Assembly (NCBI GenBank): GCA_963710675.1
Contig: CAVQBE010000002.1
Coordinates: forward strand, 1 to 64,000
Length of the DNA stretch: 64,000 nucleotides
Direction: 5' to 3'
Origin: JACCZX01 sp963710675
Lineage (GTDB): Bacteria > Pseudomonadota > Gammaproteobacteria > Burkholderiales > Burkholderiaceae_F
Shown: one piece after another, positions 47,722 through 56,598 of the stretch
Numbering within the stretch: position 1 is the stretch's first letter
Layout of the letters: each line of letters begins with the position of its first letter
Notes under the pieces: model-generated
What the model was told of the DNA's origin: nothing
What the model saw: only the letters and a program-made list of their open reading frames with translations
The model's database searches: none
Made by a program: the position numbers and the translations under genes

Positions 47722-49002
47722 ATGTCGCTTAACGATCCGAAGTGGGGTCGCGGTGGGAGCGGTGGCTCCGACGACGGCGATGACGGCAAGGAAGAGCCGC
47801 GTCGCGAGTCGGAGTCGCGCCCGCAGCGTCCGCAACGCCCAGGTGGTGACGGTCCGCCCGATCTCGACGAGCTGTGGCGCGACTTCAATCGCCGGCTCTC
47901 GGGCCTGTTCGGCCGACGCGGCGCGCGCCGCGGCGGCACTGGCGGCAACGGCGGTCGTTTCGGCGGATTCACGCCTGATGGCAAGGGCGCTGGGCTTGGG
48001 CTGGCGGCAGTGCTTGCCGTCATCGCGCTGATTTGGCTGGGCAGTGGCTTTTATATCGTTCCCGAAGGGCAGGTCGGTGTCGTGACGACATTCGGCAAAG
48101 CGTCTGATCAAACAACGGCTCCAGGATTTCGCTGGCGTTTGCCGTGGCCGATTCAGAACAACGAGCTGGTGGACATTTCGTCATTGCGACGCGTTGAAGT
48201 CGGTACGCGTGGGCGCCCTGAGCGGCTAAAAGAAGCGCTGATGTTGTCGGATGACGAAAACATCGTCGACATCCAGTTCGAAGTGCAGTACCGAATCAAG
48301 GACACTGGTGCGCGCGATTATTTGTTCAATAGCCGCAACCCCACCGCGGCGGTGATTCAGTCCGCCGAGTCTGCGATGCGTGAAGTTGTCGGTCGCAAGA
48401 CGATGGATTCGGTGTTGTATGAATCGCGTCAGGAAATCGCGGTCGAAGTGCGCAGGATGATGCAGGACATGCTCGATCGCTATGGCACCGGCATCCTCGT
48501 ACAGGCCGTTGCCATTCAGAATGCTCAACCGCCCGAACAGGTGCAGGCGGCGTTCGATGATGCGGTCAAGGCAGGCCAGGATCGCGAGCGTGAAATAAAT
48601 CTGGGCCAGGCGTACGCCAATGACGTCATTCCCAAGGCGCGCGGTCTTTCGGCCCGCCTATTGCAGGAGGCTGACGGTTATCGCTCCCGCGTGATTGAAA
48701 CTGCACAGGGCGATGCGTCGCGCTTTCAGCAGGTTCTGGTCGAGTACAACAAAGCGCCGGAAGTGACAAGGGACCGTCTTTACATCGATACGATGCAGCA
48801 GGTGTTTTCGAACGCCAGCAAAGTCATGGTCGACGTGCGCAATAGCAGTCCTTTGCTATATCTGCCCTTCGACAAGCTGATGCAACAGTCTCTTCAGGAT
48901 CCCACCACGCGCCCGTCGCCGACAACAGCGCCGGAGCCTGCGCCGGTGCCCGAGACCCGCGGCCGCGAAAATCTGCGTACGCGTGATCGCGATGCGCGGT
49001 AG
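47722..49002 (+). CDS. hflK: FtsH regulator HflK
   Basis: A stomatin/prohibitin-family protein that forms a membrane cage around the FtsH protease with HflC. The N-terminus is Gly/Arg/Asp-rich (MSLNDPKWGRGGSGG), followed by one membrane segment (LGLAAVLAVIALIWLGSGFYIV) and a band-7 domain (GQVGVVTTFGKASDQTTAPGFRW, QVQAAFDDAVKAGQDRER). The C-terminal tail is Pro/Thr/Arg-rich. 426 residues, intact. hflC starts 15 bases downstream. Confidence 0.95.
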   Translation: MSLNDPKWGRGGSGGSDDGDDGKEEPRRESESRPQRPQRPGGDGPPDLDELWRDFNRRLSGLFGRRGARRGGTGGNGGRFGGFTPDGKGAGLGLAAVLAVIALIWLGSGFYIVPEGQVGVVTTFGKASDQTTAPGFRWRLPWPIQNNELVDISSLRRVEVGTRGRPERLKEALMLSDDENIVDIQFEVQYRIKDTGARDYLFNSRNPTAAVIQSAESAMREVVGRKTMDSVLYESRQEIAVEVRRMMQDMLDRYGTGILVQAVAIQNAQPPEQVQAAFDDAVKAGQDREREINLGQAYANDVIPKARGLSARLLQEADGYRSRVIETAQGDASRFQQVLVEYNKAPEVTRDRLYIDTMQQVFSNASKVMVDVRNSSPLLYLPFDKLMQQSLQDPTTRPSPTTAPEPAPVPETRGRENLRTRDRDAR

Positions 49003-49017
49003 GAATACGAAAAGGCG

Positions 49018-49920
49018 ATGAACAGAATCGTTGGCATAGTGATAGGGCTGGTACTCGTGGCAGTGGCCGTGCGCGCCAGCACGTTTATCGTCGATCAGCG
49101 CCAGTTCGCGATCGTTTTTCAGCTGGGTGAAATCGTTCGCGTGGTTACGCAGCCCGGCCTTTATTTCAAGCTGCCTCTGCTGCAAAACGTCGAATATCAG
49201 GATAGCCGCATCCTGACAATCGACACACCGCAAGCCGATCGCGTGCAAACCTCGGAGAAGAAAAACCTGCTGATCGATTCGTTCGTGCGCTGGCGGATCA
49301 GCGAGCCACGCGCGTTTCGCGTCAGTTTTCCGGGTGGCGAGCGTTCAGCCGAGGAGCGCATCTCAACGCTGGTGCGCGACGCGCTGAACCAGGCGGTCAA
49401 CAAGCGCACGGTCAACGAGATCACCTCCCGGCAGCGTGAGAAGGCGATGGAAGAGATCCGCATCGCAGTGCAGGAGAGTGTGAAGGGCCTCGGTGTCGAG
49501 ATCGTTGACGTCCGCCTGAAGCGCGTCGATTTTGTGCCGGAGATCAGCGACTCTGTTTATGGGCGCATGCAGGCCGAGCGCAAGCGCGTGGCGAACGAAC
49601 AAAGGTCGATCGGATCGGCCGAGGGCGAAAAGATTCGCGCCGATGCCGATCGGCAGCGCGAAGTGCTGCTGGCCGAGGCGTACAGCGCGGCTCAAAAGGT
49701 CAAAGGCGAGGGCGACGCGAAAGCGTCGGCAACGTACGCGCAGGCATTTGGGCAGAACCCTGATTTCGCCGAGTTCTATCGCACACTCGAGGCGTATCGC
49801 ACGACGTTTAAGAATCGCAACGATCTGATGGTCATCGATCCTTCTTCCGAATTCTTCAAATACCTGAGGGGCTCCAAGCCGGGTGGCTCGGGAGTTGCGG
49901 GGAAGGGCGCGAGCCGATAG
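49018..49920 (+). CDS. hflC: FtsH regulator HflC
   Basis: Partner of HflK in the FtsH-associated cage. One N-terminal membrane segment (IVGIVIGLVLVAVAVRASTFIV), a band-7 domain (FAIVFQLGEIVRVVTQPGLYFKLPLLQNV, RTVNEITSRQREKAMEEI, GVEIVDVRLKRVDFVPEISDSVYGRM) and a helical region with ERKRVANEQRSIGSAEGEKIRADADRQREVLLAEAYSAAQ. It ends DLMVIDPSSEFFKYL plus a short Gly-rich tail. 300 residues, intact. A small DUF2065 gene follows after 10 bases. Confidence 0.95.
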   Translation: MNRIVGIVIGLVLVAVAVRASTFIVDQRQFAIVFQLGEIVRVVTQPGLYFKLPLLQNVEYQDSRILTIDTPQADRVQTSEKKNLLIDSFVRWRISEPRAFRVSFPGGERSAEERISTLVRDALNQAVNKRTVNEITSRQREKAMEEIRIAVQESVKGLGVEIVDVRLKRVDFVPEISDSVYGRMQAERKRVANEQRSIGSAEGEKIRADADRQREVLLAEAYSAAQKVKGEGDAKASATYAQAFGQNPDFAEFYRTLEAYRTTFKNRNDLMVIDPSSEFFKYLRGSKPGGSGVAGKGASR

Positions 49921-49930
49921 CAGCTCGTTC

Positions 49931-50113
49931 ATGTCCGTTATTGGTCTGGCGTTTGCGCTGATGTTGGTATTCGAAGGATTGATGCCACTCGTGGCGCCGA
50001 ATGCCTGGCGCCAGATGTTTGCCCGCTTGAGTGAACTGAACGATGGCCAGATTCGGTTCTTCGGCTTGATCGCGGTGGCGGGCGGCGCGCTATTGTTCTG
50101 GCTGCAGACTTAG
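49931..50113 (+). CDS. DUF2065 (YjeT-like) small membrane protein
   Basis: A 60-residue protein with two hydrophobic stretches (VIGLAFALMLVFEGLMPLVAP and FFGLIAVAGGALLFWLQ) linked by NAWRQMFARLSELNDGQIR, the pattern of DUF2065. Genes like this regularly follow hflC. Function unknown; position suggests a link to the HflKC/FtsH complex or simple co-transcription. The start is ATG 49,931. Confidence 0.88.
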   Translation: MSVIGLAFALMLVFEGLMPLVAPNAWRQMFARLSELNDGQIRFFGLIAVAGGALLFWLQT

Positions 50114-50179
50114 TCGCTTCACTTCCTGAGTTGACCATTCATTATTGCGAGACGGCCATACGGGCCATCTGGCCTTGCC

Positions 50180-51343
50180 ATGCCGCGCTGGTTACTGCCT
50201 GAAAATATCTCCGACGTATTGCCACGCGAGGCGCGACGCGTCGAGCAGCTGCGGCGTGCGCTGCTGGATCTTTATCGCAGCTACGGTTATGAGCTGGTCA
50301 TTCCGCCTCTGCTCGAGCACGCCGAGTCGCTGCTTACGGGGACCGGCGACGATCTGGACCTGCGCACATTCAAGCTGACTGATCAATCGAGCGGCCGCCT
50401 GCTCGGACTACGCGCAGATACAACACCGCAGGTTGCGCGCATCGATGCACATATTCTGAATCGCCAGGGAGTGGTGCGGCTGTGCTACGCAGGCAGCGTG
50501 CTGCATGCCCGGCCGTTGCATCCGTTGGCGGCACGCGAACCGTTGCAGGTTGGCGCCGAGCTATATGGCCTTAGCGGCGTTGCAGCCGACGTTGAAGTGC
50601 TCGAGCTCGCCGTGGCTTCTCTGCGACTGGCGGGGCTTAAGAGTGTGAGACTCGATCTCGGGCATACGGGCGTCGTGCGCGCAATTATCGAGCTTGCGCC
50701 ACTGCCAGTTGCACTGGTTGATGATTTGCTGGCGTCGCTGAATTCGAAGGACGTGCCCGCGTTGCGTCAACAGGCGAGCGAGCTGCCGGCCGAAGTGCGG
50801 GCAGCATTGCTTGCACTGACGCGCCTGAACGGTGGCCGTGAGGTGCTAGACGAAGCACGTCGCAGGCTGCCGACATCTGCTGCGATCAGCGCCGCGCTCG
50901 ACGAGCTTGAAGCGATCATCAGGTCCCTAAACGCCGACGACGTGTCGATCGATCTCTCGGACCTGCATGGATACCGTTACAAGACCGGTGTCACATTTAC
51001 GGTGCATACCGAGGGCTCGTCAAACGAGGTGCTACGCGGAGGCCGCTATGACGATATAGGAAAGGCATTTGGCCGAGCACGTCCGGCGGTGGGTTTCTCT
51101 ATCTACTTGCGCGAGCTCGCTGAGCTCGCGGTCGATGATCCTCCGCACGCGATACTCGCGCCTGCTGATAGCGATTTACCCTTGCGAGAGCTGATCGCGC
51201 AGCTGCGGCGACAGGGCGAGATCGTCGTTCAGCGACTCGAAGGCGAATCCGATCGCGTTGAGGAGAGCGATTTCACATTTGATCGCGTCATCAAGCGTCA
51301 GGACCAAACGTGGGAAGTCGTGTCACGACAGGGAAACGAATAA
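50180..51343 (+). CDS. hisZ: ATP phosphoribosyltransferase regulatory subunit HisZ
   Basis: A HisRS-like protein without aminoacylation activity that activates the short form of HisG in histidine synthesis. It begins MPRWLLPENISDVLPREARRVEQLRRALLDLYRSYGYELVIPPLLEHAESLL, has LRADTTPQVARIDAHIL, and the altered motif HGYRYKTGVTFTVH with LRGGRYDDIGKAFGRARPAVGFSIYL. The length (387) and lack of the HisRS anticodon domain separate it from hisS upstream. hisZ next to purA is usual in Burkholderiales. purA starts 3 bases later. Confidence 0.93.
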   Translation: MPRWLLPENISDVLPREARRVEQLRRALLDLYRSYGYELVIPPLLEHAESLLTGTGDDLDLRTFKLTDQSSGRLLGLRADTTPQVARIDAHILNRQGVVRLCYAGSVLHARPLHPLAAREPLQVGAELYGLSGVAADVEVLELAVASLRLAGLKSVRLDLGHTGVVRAIIELAPLPVALVDDLLASLNSKDVPALRQQASELPAEVRAALLALTRLNGGREVLDEARRRLPTSAAISAALDELEAIIRSLNADDVSIDLSDLHGYRYKTGVTFTVHTEGSSNEVLRGGRYDDIGKAFGRARPAVGFSIYLRELAELAVDDPPHAILAPADSDLPLRELIAQLRRQGEIVVQRLEGESDRVEESDFTFDRVIKRQDQTWEVVSRQGNE

Positions 51344-51346
51344 CAA

Positions 51347-52642
51347 ATGGTTCAGAACGTTGTGGTTGTCGGCACGCAGTGGGGCGATGAGGGCAAGGGA
51401 AAGATCGTCGACTGGTTGTCCCAGAGTGTCGATGGTGTCGTGCGCTTTCAGGGCGGACACAACGCCGGTCACTCGTTGGTAATCAACGGAAAAAAAACAA
51501 TTCTTCGATCGATTCCATCGGGCATTTTGCGGCCCGGACTCGCGTGCTACATCGGCAACGGCGTCGTGCTGTCGCCGACGGCGCTGTTATCCGAGATAGA
51601 CGAGCTGCAAACCGCTGGTGTCGACGTTACCTCGCGGCTTGCAATAAGCGGCAACTGCCCGTTGATTCTCGAGTATCACGTCGCGCTTGATCTGGCGCGC
51701 GAGATCAAGCGCGGCGCGTCGAAGATCGGAACCACTGGGCGCGGCATCGGGCCCGCGTACGAAGACAAGGTCGCGCGTCGCGCGGTACGTGCGCAGGATC
51801 TCTTCGACGCCGCACGCTTTGCCGATGGCGTGCGCGAAGCACTCGATCTGCACAACTTCGTGCTGCAGCACTACCTGGCTGCTAGCCCAGTTGCTGCCGA
51901 CAAGGTCATCGACGACACGCTTGCGTTGGCGGATCGCCTGCGTCCATTGATCATCGACGTCTCGTACAAACTAAACAGCGTGATGGCAACCGGCGCCAGG
52001 TTGCTGTTCGAAGGGGCACAGGGTGCGTTGCTCGATGTCGACCATGGGACTTATCCGTACGTTACGTCGAGCAATACGGTCGCGGGTGCAGCGGCGGCGG
52101 GTGCGGGCGTCGCGCCGCAGCGGCTTGACTACGTGCTCGGGATCACCAAGGCGTATTCGACGCGCGTCGGCTCGGGCCCGTTCCCAACCGAGCTGATCGA
52201 TGCCACCGGCGATCATCTGCGCAATAACGGACAGGAGTTCGGCTCGGTAACGGGTCGCCCGCGACGCTGCGGATGGTTCGACGCCGCGGGATTAAAGCGC
52301 GCGGTGCAGCTAAACGGGACAACCGGCTTGTGCATCACCAAGCTCGACGTGCTCGACGGATTGCCGCGCGTAATGTTGAACATCGGCTACAAGATGGACG
52401 GCAGGGAGGTCGACATCCTGCCTTACGGTGCCGACGCCGTAAGCCGCTGCGAGCCGGTGTACGAAGAGTTTGAGGGTTGGAGTGATTCGACTCTTGGCGT
52501 GCAGCGCTGGAAAGACTTGCCCGGAGGTGCGCAGCGCTATCTCGAGCGACTGTCCGAAGTGCTGGGCGTTCCAATCGATCTTGTTTCAACCGGGCCGGAT
52601 CGCGATCAGACGATTGTGCTGCGTCACCCCTTTAACTCATGA
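51347..52642 (+). CDS. purA: Adenylosuccinate synthetase
   Basis: First step from IMP to AMP, joining aspartate with GTP hydrolysis. The 431-residue protein shows the GTP-binding QWGDEGKGKIVDWL, the catalytic His in GGHNAGHSL, IGTTGRGIGPAYEDKVARRA and VTGRPRRCGWFDAAGLKRA. Frame intact. The ATG 51,347 follows the hisZ stop closely; the stop overlaps the next gene by 4 bases (ATGA). Confidence 0.97.
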   Translation: MVQNVVVVGTQWGDEGKGKIVDWLSQSVDGVVRFQGGHNAGHSLVINGKKTILRSIPSGILRPGLACYIGNGVVLSPTALLSEIDELQTAGVDVTSRLAISGNCPLILEYHVALDLAREIKRGASKIGTTGRGIGPAYEDKVARRAVRAQDLFDAARFADGVREALDLHNFVLQHYLAASPVAADKVIDDTLALADRLRPLIIDVSYKLNSVMATGARLLFEGAQGALLDVDHGTYPYVTSSNTVAGAAAAGAGVAPQRLDYVLGITKAYSTRVGSGPFPTELIDATGDHLRNNGQEFGSVTGRPRRCGWFDAAGLKRAVQLNGTTGLCITKLDVLDGLPRVMLNIGYKMDGREVDILPYGADAVSRCEPVYEEFEGWSDSTLGVQRWKDLPGGAQRYLERLSEVLGVPIDLVSTGPDRDQTIVLRHPFNS

Positions 52643-53190
52643 CCAACCCAGCCCGTTCGGAATCGGATCTGTATGTCGATTGGGACGAGTATCACCGTTC
52701 GATCGAGCAGCTGTGTCTGCAAGTGCACGAGTCGAACTGGCACTTCGATTCGCTGCTGTGCCTCGCGCGCGGCGGGCTTCGCGTGGGCGACGTGATCTCG
52801 CGCATCTACGATGTTCCTCTGGCGATTCTGGCGGCGAGCTCGTACCGCGCGGCGGCCGGCACGCGGCAGGGGCAGCTCGACATCGGTGAATACATCACGA
52901 TGACGAGTGATGCGCTACGCGGAAATCTGCTGCTGGTCGACGATCTGGTCGATTCGGGAGTGACACTGTCGAAAGTTGTCGACCACTTGCGATCGCGCTA
53001 TCCGGCGATTGAAGAAGTCAGAACCGCCGTCATTTGGTACAAGGGAGATTCGGCGTTCAAGCCCGATTACTTTGTTCAGTACCTACCGACCAATCCCTGG
53101 ATTCATCAGCCATTCGAGGTGTACGACGCGATGGGGCCGGAGAAGTTGGCTCAACGGTTAAAGAAACAAAACAAGTCGCCGGACGCGTAA
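52639..53190 (+). CDS. Purine-type phosphoribosyltransferase
   Basis: A 183-residue PRTase. The PRPP-binding signature is NLLLVDDLVDSGVTLSKV, and the N-terminal loop has LLCLARGGLRVGDVISRIYDVPLAIL. Similar proteins are annotated as hypoxanthine/xanthine-guanine phosphoribosyltransferases. Coupling to purA (ATGA overlap) supports purine salvage, but the base specificity is inferred. The C-terminus (KKQNKSPDA) overlaps a hairpin shared with the convergent tRNA-Leu. Confidence 0.85.
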   Translation: MTNPARSESDLYVDWDEYHRSIEQLCLQVHESNWHFDSLLCLARGGLRVGDVISRIYDVPLAILAASSYRAAAGTRQGQLDIGEYITMTSDALRGNLLLVDDLVDSGVTLSKVVDHLRSRYPAIEEVRTAVIWYKGDSAFKPDYFVQYLPTNPWIHQPFEVYDAMGPEKLAQRLKKQNKSPDA

Positions 53191-53199
53191 GCGGCCGGC
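53178..53199. terminator. Hairpin between the phosphoribosyltransferase gene and tRNA-Leu
   Basis: GCCGG (53,178-53,182) pairs with CCGGC (53,195-53,199), with an inner CGC-GTAA-GCG stem. On the minus strand it is followed by TTGTTTTGTTTCTT, so it could end tRNA-Leu transcripts; on the plus strand there is no T-run. Confidence 0.5.
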
Positions 53200-53213
53200 T
53201 CCCCTGAATACAT

Positions 53214-53300
53214 TGGTGCCCAGGAAGGGACTCGAACCCCCACAGTGTTGCCACCGCTAGGACCTGAACCTAGTGCGTCTACCAATTTCGCCACCTGGGC
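53214..53300 (-). tRNA. tRNA-Leu (anticodon CAG)
   Basis: An 87-base class II tRNA on the minus strand: acceptor GCCCAGG pairs with CCTGGGC, D-arm with AATTGGTAGACGC, anticodon stem CTAGG/CCTAG around TTCAGGT (anticodon CAG), a long variable arm (CGGTGGCAACACTGTG), T-loop GTTCGAGTCC and an encoded CCA. Confidence 0.96.
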
Positions 53301-53309
53301 AAGCCGCGA

Positions 53310-53337
53310 ATTCTAGCGGTGGTACATATCTAGTCAA
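53310..53337 (-). promoter_or_regulatory. Sigma-70 promoter of tRNA-Leu
   Basis: On the minus strand TTGACT (53,337-53,332) and TAGAAT (53,315-53,310) stand 16 bases apart, 9 bases before the tRNA 5' end. This is the best canonical promoter in the window. Confidence 0.75.
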
Positions 53338-53367
53338 ATAAAGTATGTTGTTAATCAGTGGTCAGCA

Positions 53368-55827
53368 TTGCAGCCACAGAAAGAAATTGTGAACAAAAAA
53401 ATAAATCGCACGAATAGCGATGCGATCTTGGAAGCGCTCACCGCGGCTAGAACGCCGTTGCCGCCGCGTGACCTCGCCGAGCGTCTGGGCGTTGCGTCAG
53501 ACGATTACGAAGCTTTCAATCGAGAAGTCGAGGAACTCGAGCGCGCGGGCCGCATTGTCCGCAATCGTGCCGGGCTGTTGCTCGTTGCGGCGCGCGCCAA
53601 TTTGCTGTCTGGGCAGGTGCAAGGTCATCGCGACGGCTTTGGGTTTTTGATCCGCGACGATGGTGGGCCCGACCTTGTGCTGTCCGAGCATGAGATGGCA
53701 AAGGTGCTGCACGGTGATCGCGTGCTCGCGCGAATCACCGGCGCCGACCGGCGTGGCCGGCCCGAAGGCGAGATTGTCGAGGTTATCGAGAGCCGCACGA
53801 ACAAGCTCGTCGGTCGTTTGTTAAATGAGCGCGGCGTGACCATCGTGGTGCCGGAGGATCAGCGCATTGCGCACGACATTTTGGTCCCTCCCGGCGCATC
53901 ACTGTCCGCCGAACCCGGGCAAGTCGTTGTCGTCGAAATCCTGCAGCAACCGCAGCGTTACGTGCAGCCCGTGGGCCGCGTAATCGAGGTCCTCGGAGCG
54001 ATTGACGATCCCGGCATGGAAATCGAAATTGCGGTTCGTAAGTTTGCCGTGCCGCATGAGTTTTCGGACGCTACCGCCAGGCTTGCGGAATCGCTTCCCG
54101 ACACCGTATTGCCAAAGGATTTGCGCGGTCGAGTCGACCTGCGAGACATTCCTCTCGTAACTATCGACGGCGAGGACGCTCGCGACTTTGACGACGCGGT
54201 GTATTGCGAGCCATTGATGCAGGGCGGGCGCACGGGTGGAAGAAATAAAGGCTGGAGGCTGATCGTCGCTGTAGCCGACGTCAGTCACTACGTGAAGCCG
54301 GGCGATGCGCTCGACATCGAAGCCCAAAACCGCTCGACTTCTGTGTACTTTCCGCGACGAGTGATTCCGATGCTTCCGGAGAAGCTGTCCAACGGCCTTT
54401 GCTCGCTGAAACCCGAAGTCGATCGTCTGGTGATGGTGTGCGACTGCGTGGTCACCAACAAGGGAGCACTTGACGCGTACCAGTTCTACCCGGCTGTGAT
54501 GCATTCGCATGCGCGCCTGACCTACACCGAAGTGTGGGAGGCGTTGTCAGCGCCGGATAGCAAAGAAGCGCAACGTCTGGCTAGCGTGCTGCCGCACCTG
54601 CAGAACCTGTATGCGCTTTTTGAATTGCTGAAGCGCGCTCGCGACGCGCGCGGCGCCATCGATCTCGACACCACGGAGACCTACATCGTCTGCGACCCGA
54701 ACGGCCGCATCGAGAAGATCGTTCCGCGCACGCGCAACGATGCGCACAAGTTAATCGAGGAATGCATGCTGGCGGCCAATGTGTGCACGGCCGACTTCAT
54801 TGGGCGCTCCAAACAGGCGGGACTTTATCGGGTACACGAAGGGCCAACACCCGAACGCCTTGCCAACGTTCGCACGCTGCTAAAGACGCTGGGATTGGCG
54901 CTCGACGGCGGCGACAAGCCGGAGCCTTCCGATTACGCGCGGCTGTTGAAACAGATCAAGCCAAGGCCGGACGCACAGCTGTTGCAAACGGTGCTGCTGC
55001 GCTCGATGCAGCAGGCAATTTACAGTCCGCACAATTCCGGCCACTTTGGACTTGCCTACAAGGCATACACGCACTTCACGTCACCTATCCGACGCTATCC
55101 GGACCTGCTGGTGCATCGCGTGATCAAGGCGATTTTGTCGAAGCAATCCTACGTACCGGAAGTTTTCATCAACGCGGATGCTGCTGTTGCGCCCGCTGCC
55201 GCGCGGGCTGCGTTGCGCGCCTCGCACAGCCGCAAGCCGACGGACGAAAGCGAAGGCACTCCGCTGTGGGAAAAGCTCGGATTGCTGTGTTCGGCTAACG
55301 AGCGCCGCGCGGACGATGCTTCGCGCGACGTCGAAGCATGGCTGAAGAGCTACTACATGCGCGAGCGTGTCGGCGAAACATATACCGGCACGGTGAGTTC
55401 GGTCGTGCCATTTGGTGCGTTCATCGTGCTCGATGATCTCTACATCGAAGGCCTGGTGCATGTGTCGGAGCTTGGCACCGAATATTTCCTCTACAACGAA
55501 GCCCTGCATGAGCTGCGTGGGGAGCGTACGGGATTGCGTTACCGATTAGGCGATCGTCTTACCGTTCAGGTCGCACGTGTTGACCTTGAAGCACGACGCA
55601 TCGATTTCCGGCTGGTCAAGGCTGACACACGCAAGTCGCTGCTGGCAGCAAGTGCGCCAGAGTCGAAGGAGCGCGAGCGCAAGCGCGGCGAAACCGTTGA
55701 AGAGCGACGTGCGCGGCAGGCGAAGGTCGAGCGCCGACAGGTGCGCAGAGGGCAGTTGCACAAGATCGGCGGCAAAGGTGTCCGCGGACGTGACAGCAAA
55801 GTGCGCGCGACCAAGCGCGGACGCTGA
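53368..55827 (+). CDS. rnr: Ribonuclease R
   Basis: A processive 3'-5' exoribonuclease that digests structured RNA. It has an N-terminal winged-helix region (SDAILEALTAARTPLPPRDLAERLGV), cold-shock domains (GQVQGHRDGFGFLIRDDGG), the RNB catalytic domain (VTIDGEDARDFDDAVYCE with its Asp cluster, LIVAVADVSHYVKPGDALD, HFTSPIRRYPDLLVHRVI), an S1 domain (YTGTVSSVVPFGAFIVLDDLYIEGLVHVSELG) and a Lys/Arg-rich tail. 819 residues from TTG 53,368; GTG 53,389 (VNKKINRTNSD) is an equally good start. The frame is intact. rlmB follows. Confidence 0.95.
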   Translation: MQPQKEIVNKKINRTNSDAILEALTAARTPLPPRDLAERLGVASDDYEAFNREVEELERAGRIVRNRAGLLLVAARANLLSGQVQGHRDGFGFLIRDDGGPDLVLSEHEMAKVLHGDRVLARITGADRRGRPEGEIVEVIESRTNKLVGRLLNERGVTIVVPEDQRIAHDILVPPGASLSAEPGQVVVVEILQQPQRYVQPVGRVIEVLGAIDDPGMEIEIAVRKFAVPHEFSDATARLAESLPDTVLPKDLRGRVDLRDIPLVTIDGEDARDFDDAVYCEPLMQGGRTGGRNKGWRLIVAVADVSHYVKPGDALDIEAQNRSTSVYFPRRVIPMLPEKLSNGLCSLKPEVDRLVMVCDCVVTNKGALDAYQFYPAVMHSHARLTYTEVWEALSAPDSKEAQRLASVLPHLQNLYALFELLKRARDARGAIDLDTTETYIVCDPNGRIEKIVPRTRNDAHKLIEECMLAANVCTADFIGRSKQAGLYRVHEGPTPERLANVRTLLKTLGLALDGGDKPEPSDYARLLKQIKPRPDAQLLQTVLLRSMQQAIYSPHNSGHFGLAYKAYTHFTSPIRRYPDLLVHRVIKAILSKQSYVPEVFINADAAVAPAAARAALRASHSRKPTDESEGTPLWEKLGLLCSANERRADDASRDVEAWLKSYYMRERVGETYTGTVSSVVPFGAFIVLDDLYIEGLVHVSELGTEYFLYNEALHELRGERTGLRYRLGDRLTVQVARVDLEARRIDFRLVKADTRKSLLAASAPESKERERKRGETVEERRARQAKVERRQVRRGQLHKIGGKGVRGRDSKVRATKRGR

Positions 55828-55835
55828 GTTTGCGT

Positions 55836-56585
55836 ATGACCAAGCGAGTGTTGGCAGGTTTTCATGCGGTTGGCGCACGATTGCGGCATTCACCGGAGTC
55901 GATCGAAACGATTTATGTGGACGAACGAAGGCGCGACGGCCGCATGGTCGACCTGCAGAACCGCGCCAAGTCTCTCGGTGTGCGAGTCGCATCGATCGAC
56001 ACGGAGCGGTTGCGCGGTCTAGCCGGCGAAGTGCCGCACCAGGGCGTGGTTGCACTGGCGGCTGAACTTGAGCACGCGGTAACGCTCGATGACGTACTGA
56101 ATCGAGTCGATGCGAATACATTGCTGTTGTTGCTTGACGGTGTCACGGACCCGCGCAACCTCGGTGCGTGCCTTCGAGTGGCGGATGCTGCCGGCGTCAG
56201 CGCCGCCATCGTGCCGCGCGATCGCTCGGCGGGATTGACGCCCTCGGCGCTGAAAGCTGCTGCGGGCGCCGCTGAAACAGTGCCGCTGATTGCCGTGACC
56301 AACCTTGCGCGTGCGATGGATGATTTGCGCGATGCGGATGTGCGCATGGTGGGTGCGGCCGGAGAAGCCGGGCAGTCGTTGTTCGATCTCGATTTAACGG
56401 GTCCGCTTGCGTGGGTTCTCGGTGCGGAGGATGCAGGGTTGCGACGCCTGACGCGTGAGCGATGCGATGTGCTAGCACACATCCCGCTAGCGGGGCACGT
56501 AGAGAGTCTGAACGTATCGGTCGCAGCCGGAATATGCCTGTTCGAATCCAAGCGGCAGCGCGGTGCGTCCGGCGCCGGGGCTTGA
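55836..56585 (+). CDS. rlmB: 23S rRNA (guanosine-2'-O)-methyltransferase RlmB
   Basis: A SPOUT-class methyltransferase that modifies G2251 of 23S rRNA. The N-terminal substrate-binding part is VLAGFHAVGARLRHSPESIETIYVD; the knotted SAM domain has LLLLLDGVTDPRNLGACLRVADAAGV, LAWVLGAEDAGLRRLTRERC and VESLNVSVAAGICLFE. 249 residues from ATG 55,836. Directly after rnr, a standard pair in proteobacteria. Confidence 0.94.
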   Translation: MTKRVLAGFHAVGARLRHSPESIETIYVDERRRDGRMVDLQNRAKSLGVRVASIDTERLRGLAGEVPHQGVVALAAELEHAVTLDDVLNRVDANTLLLLLDGVTDPRNLGACLRVADAAGVSAAIVPRDRSAGLTPSALKAAAGAAETVPLIAVTNLARAMDDLRDADVRMVGAAGEAGQSLFDLDLTGPLAWVLGAEDAGLRRLTRERCDVLAHIPLAGHVESLNVSVAAGICLFESKRQRGASGAGA

Positions 56586-56598
56586 TCGGTCGCGCGCG